From NCBI GenBank assembly GCA_910586595.1, contig CAJUJB010000008.1, forward strand, positions 1 through 64,000: a stretch of DNA of 64,000 nucleotides, in the 5' to 3' direction. Of this stretch, positions 8,785-16,234 are shown in pieces (within the stretch, counting starts at the first letter, position 1; each line of letters begins with the position of its first letter). Source of the stretch: an uncultured Muribaculaceae bacterium. GTDB lineage: Bacteria; Bacteroidota; Bacteroidia; Bacteroidales; Muribaculaceae. The position numbers and the translations under genes are program-made. A model generated the notes under the pieces. It did not search any database, was not told the origin of the DNA, and saw nothing but the letters and a program-made list of their open reading frames with translations.

Positions 8785-10059
8785 TTATAGGCGCCCGTCG
8801 ATTTCGGCGGTGGGGCGGGTGGCCTTCACGTCGAAGATTACGTGATTAGGTTTGAGAACGGAGGTGATGTCCATGCCTTCGAATTCCTTGTGAGCTACTG
8901 CGGCAATCGCTGCATCGAACTTCTCGCCAGCGGGAAGTTCGTTGACTACTTCGAGGCCGTATTCGTGCTGCACTGCTGCGGGATTGGCCCAGGGATCGAA
9001 GATGGTGATGTTGAGATTGTACTCCTTCAGTGCTTTGACGATATCAACCACCTTGGTGTTGCGAACATCGGGGCAATTCTCTTTAAAGGTGAATCCATAG
9101 ATGATAATATGACTTCCGAGTACCTGAATGCCTTTTTTAAGCATCAGCTTGATCACACGGTCGGCAACGTAGGCGCCCATACCATCGTTCATTCGGCGAC
9201 CGGCGAGGATAATCTCGGGGTTGTAGCCGTAGCGCTGAGCACATTGTGCAAGATAGTAAGGGTCAACACCAATGCAGTGACCGCCTACCAGTCCTGGTTT
9301 GAACGGGAGGAAGTTCCACTTTGTTGAGGCTGCCTCGAGCACATCCATCGTGTCGATGCCCATAAGGGTGAAAATCTTTGAGAGCTCATTTACAAAGGCG
9401 ATATTTATGTCGCGCTGTGAGTTTTCGATAACCTTGGCAGCTTCGGCAACCTTGATTGTGGGAGCGAGATGGGTACCTGCAGTGATCACAGATGAGTATA
9501 CATCATTGACGAGCTTACCGATCTCGGGAGTCGAGCCAGAGGTAACCTTCTTGATTTTCTCAACAGTGTGGAGCTTATCGCCAGGATTGATACGTTCGGG
9601 TGAGTAACCAGCATAGAAATCCTTGTTGAATTTAAGACCGCTCACCTTCTCTACTACAGGAATGCACTCGTCTTCTGTCACACCAGGATAAACAGTTGAC
9701 TCATAGACTACGATATCGCCAGGTTTGATGACTTTACCAACGGTAGTCGAAGCACCGTACAGCGGAGTCAGGTCGGGGTTGTTATTCTCGTCTACGGGAG
9801 TAGGTACAGCCACAACATAGAAGTTGCAGTCGCGAATATCGTCGATGTTGGCTGTGCACTTGAAATTATGGTTCTTGATGGCGTCTTGAAGCAACTCATC
9901 GCTTACTTCGAGAGTGGCGTCATGTCCGGCCATGAGCGCCTCGCATCGTTTGGCGTTCATGTCAAAGCCCACTGTTGGGTATTTGGTAGAGAACAGACGT
10001 GCAAGCGGAAGACCTACATAGCCCAGACCGATCACACAGATTTTGATGTCTTTTTCCAT
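8785..10059 (-). CDS. UDP-N-acetylhexosamine 6-dehydrogenase, TviB/WbpO-like
   Basis: A 424-residue nucleotide-sugar dehydrogenase with GLGYVG at residues 11-16, the motif ESTVYPGVTEDEC near 120-132, YSPERINPGD near 152-161 and the catalytic cysteine in GGHCIGVDPYYL (Cys262). This motif set matches the WbpO/TviB group, which oxidises UDP-GlcNAc or UDP-GalNAc to the 6-carboxylate form, rather than Ugd. The WbpP/TviC-like epimerase is encoded 20 bp upstream, and together they would supply UDP-GalNAcA, as in Vi antigen and related polysaccharides. Some relatives act on UDP-ManNAc, so the substrate is an inference from context. Confidence 0.85.
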   Translation of the reverse strand: MEKDIKICVIGLGYVGLPLARLFSTKYPTVGFDMNAKRCEALMAGHDATLEVSDELLQDAIKNHNFKCTANIDDIRDCNFYVVAVPTPVDENNNPDLTPLYGASTTVGKVIKPGDIVVYESTVYPGVTEDECIPVVEKVSGLKFNKDFYAGYSPERINPGDKLHTVEKIKKVTSGSTPEIGKLVNDVYSSVITAGTHLAPTIKVAEAAKVIENSQRDINIAFVNELSKIFTLMGIDTMDVLEAASTKWNFLPFKPGLVGGHCIGVDPYYLAQCAQRYGYNPEIILAGRRMNDGMGAYVADRVIKLMLKKGIQVLGSHIIIYGFTFKENCPDVRNTKVVDIVKALKEYNLNITIFDPWANPAAVQHEYGLEVVNELPAGEKFDAAIAAVAHKEFEGMDITSVLKPNHVIFDVKATRPTAEIDGRL

Positions 10060-10079
10060 TTGATTATGTAATTTTGAAT

Positions 10080-11054
10080 TTAGAGATTTTCCCAGTACCA
10101 GTTCACCGCCTCTTTAAGGCCGTCACGCATAGAATATTTCGGCTCATAGCCAAGCAGACTCTTGGCCTTGTCGATCGATGCGAGAGAGTGAGGGATGTCG
10201 CCGGCGCGATTAGGCCCGTGGGTAGGTTCAATGCCGAGAATCACCTCATCCTTCGCGCCGAGGAACTCACGCAGATAACCTACGAGCTGATTAAGAGTCG
10301 TACGCTCGCCGAAGGCTGTGTTGTAGATCTGGTTGACGGCTTCGGGGTTAGTTGTTGTCATCGCCAGCATGTTCATCTGGATGACGTTGTCGATATAGGT
10401 GAAGTCACGGCTGTATTCACCGTCGCCGTTGATATTAGGTGCTTCATGGGTCATGAACTTCTTGACAAACAAAGGAATGACTGCAGCATATGCCCCATGG
10501 GGATCCTGACGGCGACCGAACACGTTAAAGTAGCGAAGACCGATATATTCGGTACCGTATGTACGGGCGAATACATCAGCGTAGAGCTCGTCTACATACT
10601 TGGTTATGGCATACGGTGATAGTGGTTTGCCAATCACGTCCTCAACTTTGGGAAGCGACTTGCTGTCGCCGTAAGTCGACGATGAGGCCGCAAAAATAAA
10701 GCGCTTCACCCCAGCGTCGCGCGAGGCAACCAGCATATTCAGGAAGCCGCCGATGTTAACATCGTTGGTCGTAATCGGATCGTTGATTGAGCGGGGAACA
10801 GATCCTAAGGCAGCCTCGTGCATAACATAGTCGACACCCTCTACAGCCTTGCGGCAGTCATCGAGCTTGCGTATATCTCCGACCTGCATTTCAAACGTTT
10901 CCGGGAAACGCTCTATAAGAGGTATGATATTCTGCCACTTACCCGTGGCGAAATTGTCGAGACATCGCACGCTGTATCCATTTACGAGCAGATGCTCACA
11001 TAGGTTTGAGCCGATGAAGCCGGCTCCACCTGTCACTAAAACTTTGGTAGACAT
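10080..11054 (-). CDS. UDP-N-acetylglucosamine 4-epimerase, WbpP/TviC-like
   Basis: A 324-residue extended SDR enzyme with the Rossmann motif GGAGFIGS at residues 9-16 and catalytic residues visible as SSSTYGD (Ser near 125) and Tyr148-x3-Lys152 in PYAITKYVDELY. The segment RYFNVFGRRQDPHGAYAAVIP is characteristic of the WbpP/TviC group, which interconverts UDP-GlcNAc and UDP-GalNAc. It is encoded directly upstream of the TviB/WbpO-like dehydrogenase, a pairing typical of loci that make UDP-GalNAcA. It acts in the cytoplasm. Base composition resembles the chromosomal flanks more than the AT-rich glycosyltransferase block. Confidence 0.88.
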   Translation of the reverse strand: MSTKVLVTGGAGFIGSNLCEHLLVNGYSVRCLDNFATGKWQNIIPLIERFPETFEMQVGDIRKLDDCRKAVEGVDYVMHEAALGSVPRSINDPITTNDVNIGGFLNMLVASRDAGVKRFIFAASSSTYGDSKSLPKVEDVIGKPLSPYAITKYVDELYADVFARTYGTEYIGLRYFNVFGRRQDPHGAYAAVIPLFVKKFMTHEAPNINGDGEYSRDFTYIDNVIQMNMLAMTTTNPEAVNQIYNTAFGERTTLNQLVGYLREFLGAKDEVILGIEPTHGPNRAGDIPHSLASIDKAKSLLGYEPKYSMRDGLKEAVNWYWENL

Positions 11055-11131
11055 ATTAAAGTATATGATTAGTAACCCGTAAATCCATCCAGGGAAAAGA
11101 CAAGGAGGGAAAGGTTTGTATTTTCTTCAGA

Positions 11132-12007
11132 TTATGCAGAATATCTGCCACGATCTCGAAGGTCAATTCTGATGGCCTCACGCAAAAACGGATGCACATC
11201 TGGGCGCGACTCGAGTTGAGAACATAGATGGTCTGTATTCTTTCCTAAATATTCATCAGCCAGATAACCTAACGCCGACGCATATCTCACAAAAATGATA
11301 TAGTTTTGCAAAGTCTTCGTGTCCAACGAGTCAATTGTCTTAACCAACCCACAAGGTATGGAATACTCTTTTACCCATATCTTTTTGACTTTTGATTGAG
11401 CTTTACCTATATAAGCCGACAAGTCTTCTTTAATCATGTAGATTAATCTGGCGTAAGCTTCGTCTAACGGAATACCCGGAAAGCGACCACCTTGAATCAA
11501 CTCATCCACCCATGTGCCAAGAATGGAGTATGCGTAGGTTAAATAGCGGTTGTCTAAATACCGGCCTCCACAATCCGCTTCTTTGAGAATGCACAACACT
11601 ATATCAGTCTGCGAAATATCTTTGTCGCCATTAAGCCATCGATCAACAATTTTAAGCCTGACATCCCGTATGTAGTCAAGTTCTGGCACACCTTTACAAA
11701 TACGATGGCAGATGTCATAGGAGTCAAGTATTCCAGGAATATCGCGCAAACGAAGTGTTGAGTGAGAGGGCATATCTGCAGTAATCGGCCTTATAAGCAC
11801 TTGCGAGATAATTTGTCTTACTTCCTTAAGCCAATAGGCCCCCTGACGCTGAACTTCAATAATAATCGGATTTACTACCTGGGGCCACACGAAACCGCCC
11901 GACTCCTCAAATATCTTGCTTAGCAATATTTGATAGCCGCAGATCTCTTCGACATTGGTATAATCGACATCGGCCGCACAAGGCACTGTTATTCCTGCCG
12001 TTTTCAA
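11132..12007 (-). CDS. Unrecognised protein in the UpxZ position of the capsule operon
   Basis: I do not recognise this 291-residue protein. It is soluble-looking and mixed helical, with no signal peptide or membrane segment. Conspicuous stretches are RQGAYWLKEVRQIISQ near residues 54-69 and a C-terminal REAIRIDLRDRGRYSA. No ATG is present near the 5' end: the frame begins at a TTG (12007), with other non-ATG candidates just upstream, so the start is uncertain. It lies between the UpxY-like regulator and the first biosynthetic gene, where Bacteroides loci carry upxZ (an inhibitor of other UpxY proteins), but it is nearly twice the length of UpxZ and shows no obvious similarity. A regulatory role is a guess from position only. 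Confidence 0.65.
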   Translation of the reverse strand: MKTAGITVPCAADVDYTNVEEICGYQILLSKIFEESGGFVWPQVVNPIIIEVQRQGAYWLKEVRQIISQVLIRPITADMPSHSTLRLRDIPGILDSYDICHRICKGVPELDYIRDVRLKIVDRWLNGDKDISQTDIVLCILKEADCGGRYLDNRYLTYAYSILGTWVDELIQGGRFPGIPLDEAYARLIYMIKEDLSAYIGKAQSKVKKIWVKEYSIPCGLVKTIDSLDTKTLQNYIIFVRYASALGYLADEYLGKNTDHLCSQLESRPDVHPFLREAIRIDLRDRGRYSA

Positions 12008-12017
12008 AATTTTGAAA
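12002..12017. promoter_or_regulatory. 16-bp perfect palindrome at the start of the 291-residue gene
   Basis: TTTCAAAATTTTGAAA is a perfect palindrome that covers the presumed TTG start codon of the downstream gene, in the 49-bp gap after the UpxY-like gene. It could be an operator, or an RNA hairpin that hides the start. Because it is AT-rich, chance occurrence is possible. Confidence 0.35.
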
Positions 12018-12056
12018 TCCAGATAATTTATCTTGAAGAATAGTCTAACCTATGAG

Positions 12057-13511
12057 CTATATCTTTTTTACAAGTCGGGGATCAAGGTCAACAATCCAAG
12101 ATATATTGTTGTAGCCTACAAGGCGGAGGCGGTAGATTACGCGTTCAACCGATTCTTCACCTTGAACTACTTCACATATCTCCTTTTCAAACGTCGCGCC
12201 ACAGCCGGCGAGCTCACCTCCGATTATTTCCACCTTATCACCTTCTTCGATCTTAAGGTGACCATCGGGATATGCAGCCACACTATCTGTAAACTGCCCT
12301 ATGGCTCTCTGATAACTGTCAATGGCCGAATCGGGAATAATTGCATACGCACTCCCGGCCCCACGACTCGACCGATAACCCCATGCAAGATCTCCCAAAT
12401 TATAAAATATATCAGCCAAATCTGTGGATTTGGTCTTAAAGAACATCAGTCCAGGCACCACAGGCTTCGTCGTCCTGATAAGCTTTTTCCCTATTCGACG
12501 TACGATTTCCTCCATCGGATAAAACGAACTGTGAAACCGGATACCTCGCATATTCATTCGGGCCTTGATCATATCAAAGTCGACATGTGGTCGGAATTGC
12601 ATCGCATACCAATAATCTGGGTTCTTCGAGAGATTTTTCGTTACGAAATCTCTCACTTCACTCTTCCTTTCCTCACTCAAGGCATTCATGCTTGCAAATG
12701 AGTAAAATGGGCTCACATACCCCTCCGATGTATCTCCTATGCAAGCTTTGATATCCCCGGAAGACATACCGGCACCCTTGGCTGCCGCTGCCCATAATTC
12801 TGCTGGAAACATGTCGGAATCAATTTTCAACTCAATTCCCACCGATCGAAGAGCGTTCGCGATAAATGTAGAAATCGTTTGGCAACGTTGCCGTATTGTC
12901 CGTTCCGAGTGATTAAGAGGAAACAGATATTTATTTCTGGGTCGGGTATAGCGTTCGACTATCTCATTTATAGCTGATTCCTCACCAACATAATCATCTT
13001 TACGATAGTCAGCAAGCTGGCTGAAAGTCAAGCCTCCATTGTAGAGTGAAAAAAGAACCAGGTCTTTTCCTAATTGCAGTTCAAAGTTTTTAGTGTAGTC
13101 CGCCTGAACAAGAGCTCTCAATTTAATAAAGAAATGACGATCAGCCATCATCTTAACTCCATTTTCCGAGCATGCTCGAAGGCGACTTTTAACTTTCGAA
13201 AAACAATCGTTCCCCTTAATACCTTCCGCCTTAATCACCTTGCTATAAAGCGCCGAAAGACGCGCCACATAAGTATGCACTGATATAGGAGAATATCCAT
13301 TTTCAAGAAGCCAGCCAACCCAGTCAAAAACAAGATTCTCGTCAAGCGTTTGATTGGAGACATTACACTCTCTCAAGAACCGCACAAAAGAATCAAGAGC
13401 TTGCTCAGTATTCTTTTTAACGGCTGGATTTATAATGGCTTCGACTTTGGCCCGAAAAGCTTCCAGAAGAAAAGTCTCAATATATCCCTGAGGATTAGCC
13501 AATTGGCGCAA
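12057..13511 (-). CDS. UpxY/NusG-like antiterminator fused to an inactive tyrosine-recombinase domain
   Basis: A 484-residue fusion. Residues ~8-135 look like the SAM-like core-binding domain of Bacteroidales tyrosine recombinases, and ~143-285 like the catalytic fold (LGKDLVLFSLYNGG at 147-160). The residues needed for recombination appear lost: the ARGM-type Arg is Gly159, the beta-hairpin with the Lys is missing, the Arg-His pair is Ala237-Glu238 and the later His is Asp260; only a Tyr (270) may remain. Residues ~299-405 match the UpxY/NusG N-terminal domain (WYAMQFRP, then VVPGLMFFKT), and ~420-470 a KOW-like domain. UpxY proteins bind RNA polymerase at the operon leader and prevent early termination across capsule genes. 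Here the extra domain may give DNA or leader targeting. The start appears to be TTG; no ATG is available in the leader. Confidence 0.85.
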   Translation of the reverse strand: MRQLANPQGYIETFLLEAFRAKVEAIINPAVKKNTEQALDSFVRFLRECNVSNQTLDENLVFDWVGWLLENGYSPISVHTYVARLSALYSKVIKAEGIKGNDCFSKVKSRLRACSENGVKMMADRHFFIKLRALVQADYTKNFELQLGKDLVLFSLYNGGLTFSQLADYRKDDYVGEESAINEIVERYTRPRNKYLFPLNHSERTIRQRCQTISTFIANALRSVGIELKIDSDMFPAELWAAAAKGAGMSSGDIKACIGDTSEGYVSPFYSFASMNALSEERKSEVRDFVTKNLSKNPDYWYAMQFRPHVDFDMIKARMNMRGIRFHSSFYPMEEIVRRIGKKLIRTTKPVVPGLMFFKTKSTDLADIFYNLGDLAWGYRSSRGAGSAYAIIPDSAIDSYQRAIGQFTDSVAAYPDGHLKIEEGDKVEIIGGELAGCGATFEKEICEVVQGEESVERVIYRLRLVGYNNISWIVDLDPRLVKKI

Positions 13512-13660
13512 TAGCTTCAGAATGTATAAGGCGAATACAGATACAATTCTTCCCGACCCCCTATCTCGCTCCGAGAACTAACGACAGAGGTTCGGTATAA
13601 GATATGTCCTGCTGGTTTTTCACCTGCTAATTAGTTTTGAAAAAGCTACTTAATAAATAA
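13512..13660 (-). promoter_or_regulatory. Leader between the invertible segment and the UpxY-like gene
   Basis: About 150 bp without a gene. On the minus strand it contains no ATG, a small hairpin (TCTCG-GAG-CGAGA near 13563-13575) and no TAnnTTTG box. It would form part of a 5' untranslated leader of about 200 nt if the promoter in the adjacent segment were inverted. UpxY-type factors act on such leaders in Bacteroides; no specific recruitment site could be recognised here. Confidence 0.4.
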
Positions 13661-13664
13661 GTAA

Positions 13665-13907
13665 CTCTTAAGAAGAGATTGTATAGTTTTGGAAATGTCT
13701 ATGTTATAACTAAATAGCTTGGGTGAAGCCGACTGAATGCTAAACAAATACCATTTTCTTGCCCCTAATTTATATCAAATATTATAGGCAATTGAAATTT
13801 GCAGCCATATGAATTGTTGCGCAATTCAGTAGAAATTAGTACCTTTGCGCCGTAAAACCTTTTTTGAAGATATTATCTCTTCAAAAATAAGCATCTCTTC
13901 TTAAGAG
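13665..13907. repeat. Candidate invertible promoter segment bounded by 15-bp inverted repeats
   Basis: CTCTTAAGAAGAGAT at 13665-13679 is repeated as its exact reverse complement at 13893-13907, leaving 213 bp between. Each copy has near-palindromic arms (CTCTT and AAGAG) around an asymmetric 3-bp centre (AAG or CTT), the layout expected of a site-specific recombination site. The segment holds a strong-looking Bacteroidales promoter directed away from the capsule operon. Flipping would place its -7 box at about 13732-13725, reading into the UpxY-like gene. Capsule promoters in Bacteroides fragilis are switched this way by the Mpi invertase, but no active recombinase gene lies in this window and the repeats differ from the Mpi sites as I know them. 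Confidence 0.7.
13814..13847 (+). promoter_or_regulatory. Bacteroidales-type promoter, now pointing away from the capsule operon
   Basis: TACCTTTG at 13840-13847 matches the -7 consensus TAnnTTTG. TTG triplets at 13814-13816 and 13817-13819 provide the -33 element, with 20 bp from the second one to the -7 box. Transcription would start near 13855 and run rightward into two hairpins and a T tract, with no plus-strand gene downstream. This is the orientation expected of a switched-off capsule promoter. Confidence 0.7.
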
Positions 13908-13921
13908 ATGCGATATTTTTT
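13855..13921 (+). ncRNA. Possible short RNA made from the rightward promoter
   Basis: Starting about 7 nt after the -7 box, a transcript would contain a 10-bp hairpin (arms 13861-13870 and 13878-13887) and then the GCATCTCTT/AAGAGATGC hairpin followed by a T-rich tail ending near 13921. That gives an RNA of roughly 65-70 nt. It could be a genuine small RNA or just the terminated product of an inverted promoter. It is only a prediction. Confidence 0.3.
13886..13921. terminator. Bidirectional terminator-like hairpin inside the right inverted repeat
   Basis: GCATCTCTT (13891-13899) and AAGAGATGC (13903-13911) form a 9-bp stem with a 3-nt loop. On the plus strand it is followed by GATATTTTTTT, and on the minus strand by TTATTTTT, so it can stop transcription both ways: the rightward promoter, and readthrough from the DUF4375-type gene whose stop is at 14018. 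It contains the right recombination repeat. Confidence 0.6.
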
Positions 13922-14017
13922 TATCATCATAGTCCGTGCGATCAGTTCAGATATTTACTTCACCGACCGTGTCCGAAAAGAGATTCTATCCAGCAACCAC
14001 TTTCCCTCGAGCCAGAA

Positions 14018-15016
14018 TCAGCAGATATTAGGTTGCTGGAAAATAAATTCAGATGCGTGGTTACGGATATATGTCATCATCATTGACTCTATTTTCTTGC
14101 CATCTTCGTCCAGCTCATAGAGCGCCTTGTCCTCGTCTTCAAAATCAACACACAAAAAATTAATATTGGCGCTGCGGTCTTCCAGGTCACATACAGGATG
14201 TTCTAAGCCTTCGAATTTTTCCGCCGCCTTCCGCAAAATATTGGCATATTCATTTGCACCAATTGCAGTGAGGCCTTCTATCGCATCCATGTAAACATTC
14301 CCCTGGTCTGAGAGGAAAAACTCATAATGCGAGTCACCATATACCGCTGATATATAATGGTTGATTGCAAGAATATATCTTTGTGCTGTCGTAAAACTTA
14401 ATAAATTTTGCGCATAGTCATCAAAAAAGCCACCAACACTTACTCGCTCCCTTACAGGTCTAATAATCTGATCGCTTGTCGCACCATCTGCATTTATCAT
14501 GTCTACCGTAACATCATAATTAGCATCATTATCTTCCAAAACATCGTTAACAACTCTTCTGAGTTCGTTCTGTTTTTTGACAAACCTGAGCGTCTGGATT
14601 AACACACCCAATTTCACTATAACCAGCACGCTGAGAGCTACCCAAAAACAAATCATTAGCCTTGGCCCAACAAGACATGAGTAGATTCCCAACGCCCCGA
14701 CAATGAAGATGCTCCTCATCGTGTCGAACCTCATTTTAATTGGATTGAAGAAATCCAATGCCACTTTCCGCAATGGAGTTGGAACCGTATTATATTCCAC
14801 TCCTTGAAAAGTCAGCTTCTTTGATTGTTTCGGTTTGTAGAAAATACGTCGTAATCCACGATAGATTCCCCACGCCATCCAAAGACTAAACAGCGCCAAA
14901 ATCAATTGGAACGCAAATCCGTCTTTGCCTGTTATCAAAGGAATAAGCATTACTGAAAAACACAATAAAATCGAACAAATAATTATTCCGAAAATATATT
15001 TCTTCTTGATTGCCAT
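14018..15016 (-). CDS. Membrane protein with a C-terminal DUF4375-like domain
   Basis: A 332-residue protein. The N-terminal half has hydrophobic segments near residues 8-28 and 36-53 and two more near 102-150, then a charged linker rich in Asp and Glu. The C-terminal part (about 210-325) contains LAINHYISAVYGDSHYEFF and IGANEYANILRKAAEKFE, which resemble the DUF4375 (DMP19-like) domain of unknown function. The gene stands alone, with a 343-bp gap upstream and the capsule switch region downstream, and belongs to a stretch of unrecognised membrane proteins reaching 19170. No function can be assigned; DUF4375 proteins often occur near toxin-immunity clusters, but that link is only a suggestion here. 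Confidence 0.7.
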   Translation of the reverse strand: MAIKKKYIFGIIICSILLCFSVMLIPLITGKDGFAFQLILALFSLWMAWGIYRGLRRIFYKPKQSKKLTFQGVEYNTVPTPLRKVALDFFNPIKMRFDTMRSIFIVGALGIYSCLVGPRLMICFWVALSVLVIVKLGVLIQTLRFVKKQNELRRVVNDVLEDNDANYDVTVDMINADGATSDQIIRPVRERVSVGGFFDDYAQNLLSFTTAQRYILAINHYISAVYGDSHYEFFLSDQGNVYMDAIEGLTAIGANEYANILRKAAEKFEGLEHPVCDLEDRSANINFLCVDFEDEDKALYELDEDGKKIESMMMTYIRNHASEFIFQQPNIC

Positions 15017-15176
15017 AGCACGTGTTTGCGGATATGATTGGTAAAAATCAGTTCGTCATGCCGGTACTATATCTCCGATAGTCGAATCGCCGTCCGAGGA
15101 GAGGCGGCGACGGAAGATGCCAATTATTTTAGCTCGGGCAGAAGCCATTGCTGTCAGATAGGCAGAAGAACCATTG

Positions 15177-15184
15177 CAAAATTA
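15177..15184 (-). promoter_or_regulatory. Candidate -7 box for the DUF4375-like gene
   Basis: The plus-strand CAAAATTA reads TAATTTTG on the minus strand, matching TAnnTTTG. It lies in the 343-bp gap 15017-15359, about 160 bp upstream of the start at 15016. No good -33 element was seen, so support is modest. Apart from this box and the terminator at 15308-15344, nothing else was recognised in the gap. Confidence 0.4.
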
Positions 15185-15307
15185 ATAAGAATATTTGGCA
15201 TCAGGGCGGTTTGGATGCATAAAAATTGCCGTTATATCTGACGATAGCTATTTATAAATTATTGAGCCTGAATAATCCGCCCTCGATAGGACTATTTCTT
15301 TGCTGTC

Positions 15308-15344
15308 AAAAACCGGAACTCCCTGTGCGTGAGCATGGGGAGTT
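15308..15344 (-). terminator. Intrinsic terminator of the membrane-protein operon
   Basis: AACTCCC (15317-15323) and GGGAGTT (15338-15344) pair, with an inner TGC/GCA extension, to make a hairpin. On the minus strand it is followed by CCGG and five T residues (15312-15308). It begins 16 bp after the stop codon of the gene ending at 15360, as expected for an operon terminator. Confidence 0.7.
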
Positions 15345-15359
15345 CTATTATTATGGAGA

Positions 15360-15722
15360 TTACTGTTTTTTCTTCTTATAAATTGAGAAAACTGAATATA
15401 TTGTCAGGATAATAAATTGCAAACAATTAAGGCATAACATATAGAACCACCATGTAAGCCCCGAACCGTATTTACTTTTGAACAGTAACCCGTAACTCAA
15501 CAGCACATTATATCCCAACCAAAATAGAATATTATAACCGGCCACACGTTTGCTTGCCTTATGACAAAAGGCCACTGCAATTAGCGACAATGCAAATACC
15601 ACAGCAAGAAGTAATGTATCTTCATCCCAAGAGTAGCAAGAGCAAACCATAACAGCCATAACCGCCCCTATTACCCATAATAACCAGAATCGGGTATTGT
15701 AGTGTGCCATATAACATTCCAT
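15360..15722 (-). CDS. Small unrecognised membrane protein
   Basis: A 120-residue protein with four hydrophobic segments covering most of its length (near residues 12-28, 33-50, 60-78 and 85-112) and a basic C-terminal tail (YKKKKQ). It has no recognisable domain. Its start overlaps the stop of the preceding gene (both at 15722), so translation is coupled. It is the last gene of the operon and is followed directly by an intrinsic terminator. Function unknown. Confidence 0.6.
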   Translation of the reverse strand: MECYMAHYNTRFWLLWVIGAVMAVMVCSCYSWDEDTLLLAVVFALSLIAVAFCHKASKRVAGYNILFWLGYNVLLSYGLLFKSKYGSGLTWWFYMLCLNCLQFIILTIYSVFSIYKKKKQ

Positions 15723-16234
15723 TAAGACATATAATTCACGATTGCCGACTTATTCTTTGCAAAAAATTTACGTGAATTAATATTCAATGCTCCAAGAGCA
15801 CGCGTTCCTTTTTCTCTTATATAAAAGAACGGGAAATTTACTGTTGCCACAAACTGCTTTCCTGAGTAATCCAGCATTATCTGATATTGCTTGTTTATAT
15901 CGTCATACGTTGTATTCAAAATAACACAACTATCTGGTAGAAGTTTCTTTGTCTTTCGCATAACGTAACATTGCTTAAGCCAATTATCGTATAGAAACAT
16001 ACCGTTTGAAACAACAAATACAATGAGAATGGAGACTAAGCCGAATGTGATCACCTGACCGGATATTGTATCTCCATTATTCATTTGAATAAATAGGCAG
16101 ATTGAAAATAACATTATGCAAATTACCAACACCCATGATATAGAGAATAGGAGGGCATCTTTTAATGCAAATATGAATGAGGTATAATAGGTCGTTTTTG
16201 TACCGTACCAAAATCGTTTATCGGTCAGTTTCAT
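15722..16234 (-). CDS. Unrecognised membrane protein
   Basis: A 170-residue protein with two membrane segments near residues 30-50 and 60-85, followed by a cytoplasmic domain containing YDDINKQYQIMLDYSGKQF and an aromatic stretch NFPFFYIREKGTRALG. It starts inside the end of the upstream gene (17-bp overlap) and ends on the start of the downstream gene. The pattern of two membrane helices and a small beta-rich domain recurs in the neighbouring genes. No function can be given. Confidence 0.6.
   Translation of the reverse strand: MKLTDKRFWYGTKTTYYTSFIFALKDALLFSISWVLVICIMLFSICLFIQMNNGDTISGQVITFGLVSILIVFVVSNGMFLYDNWLKQCYVMRKTKKLLPDSCVILNTTYDDINKQYQIMLDYSGKQFVATVNFPFFYIREKGTRALGALNINSRKFFAKNKSAIVNYMS

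Noticed and set aside
8842..9327. Long plus-strand frame of 161 codons opposite the TviB/WbpO-like gene
   Set aside because: It is an antisense shadow of a well-supported enzyme; no domain or start context supports it. The same applies to the other long plus-strand frames, for example 26142-26972 and 58634-59815.
11132..13511. The two leading capsule genes as a prophage remnant with an integrase
   Set aside because: The integrase-like part lacks the catalytic residues, is fused in frame to a NusG/UpxY module, and no other phage gene is nearby; the position at the head of a capsule operon fits a regulator.
13908..14120. Plus-strand 70-codon open frame downstream of the rightward promoter
   Set aside because: It starts inside the terminator hairpin and its second half is the antisense of the DUF4375-like gene; the translation ends in a run of serines and shows no domain.
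15017..15030. CACGTG palindrome before the DUF4375-like gene
   Set aside because: It is a 6-bp match without the flanks of a parS site or other known operator; too short to support a claim.
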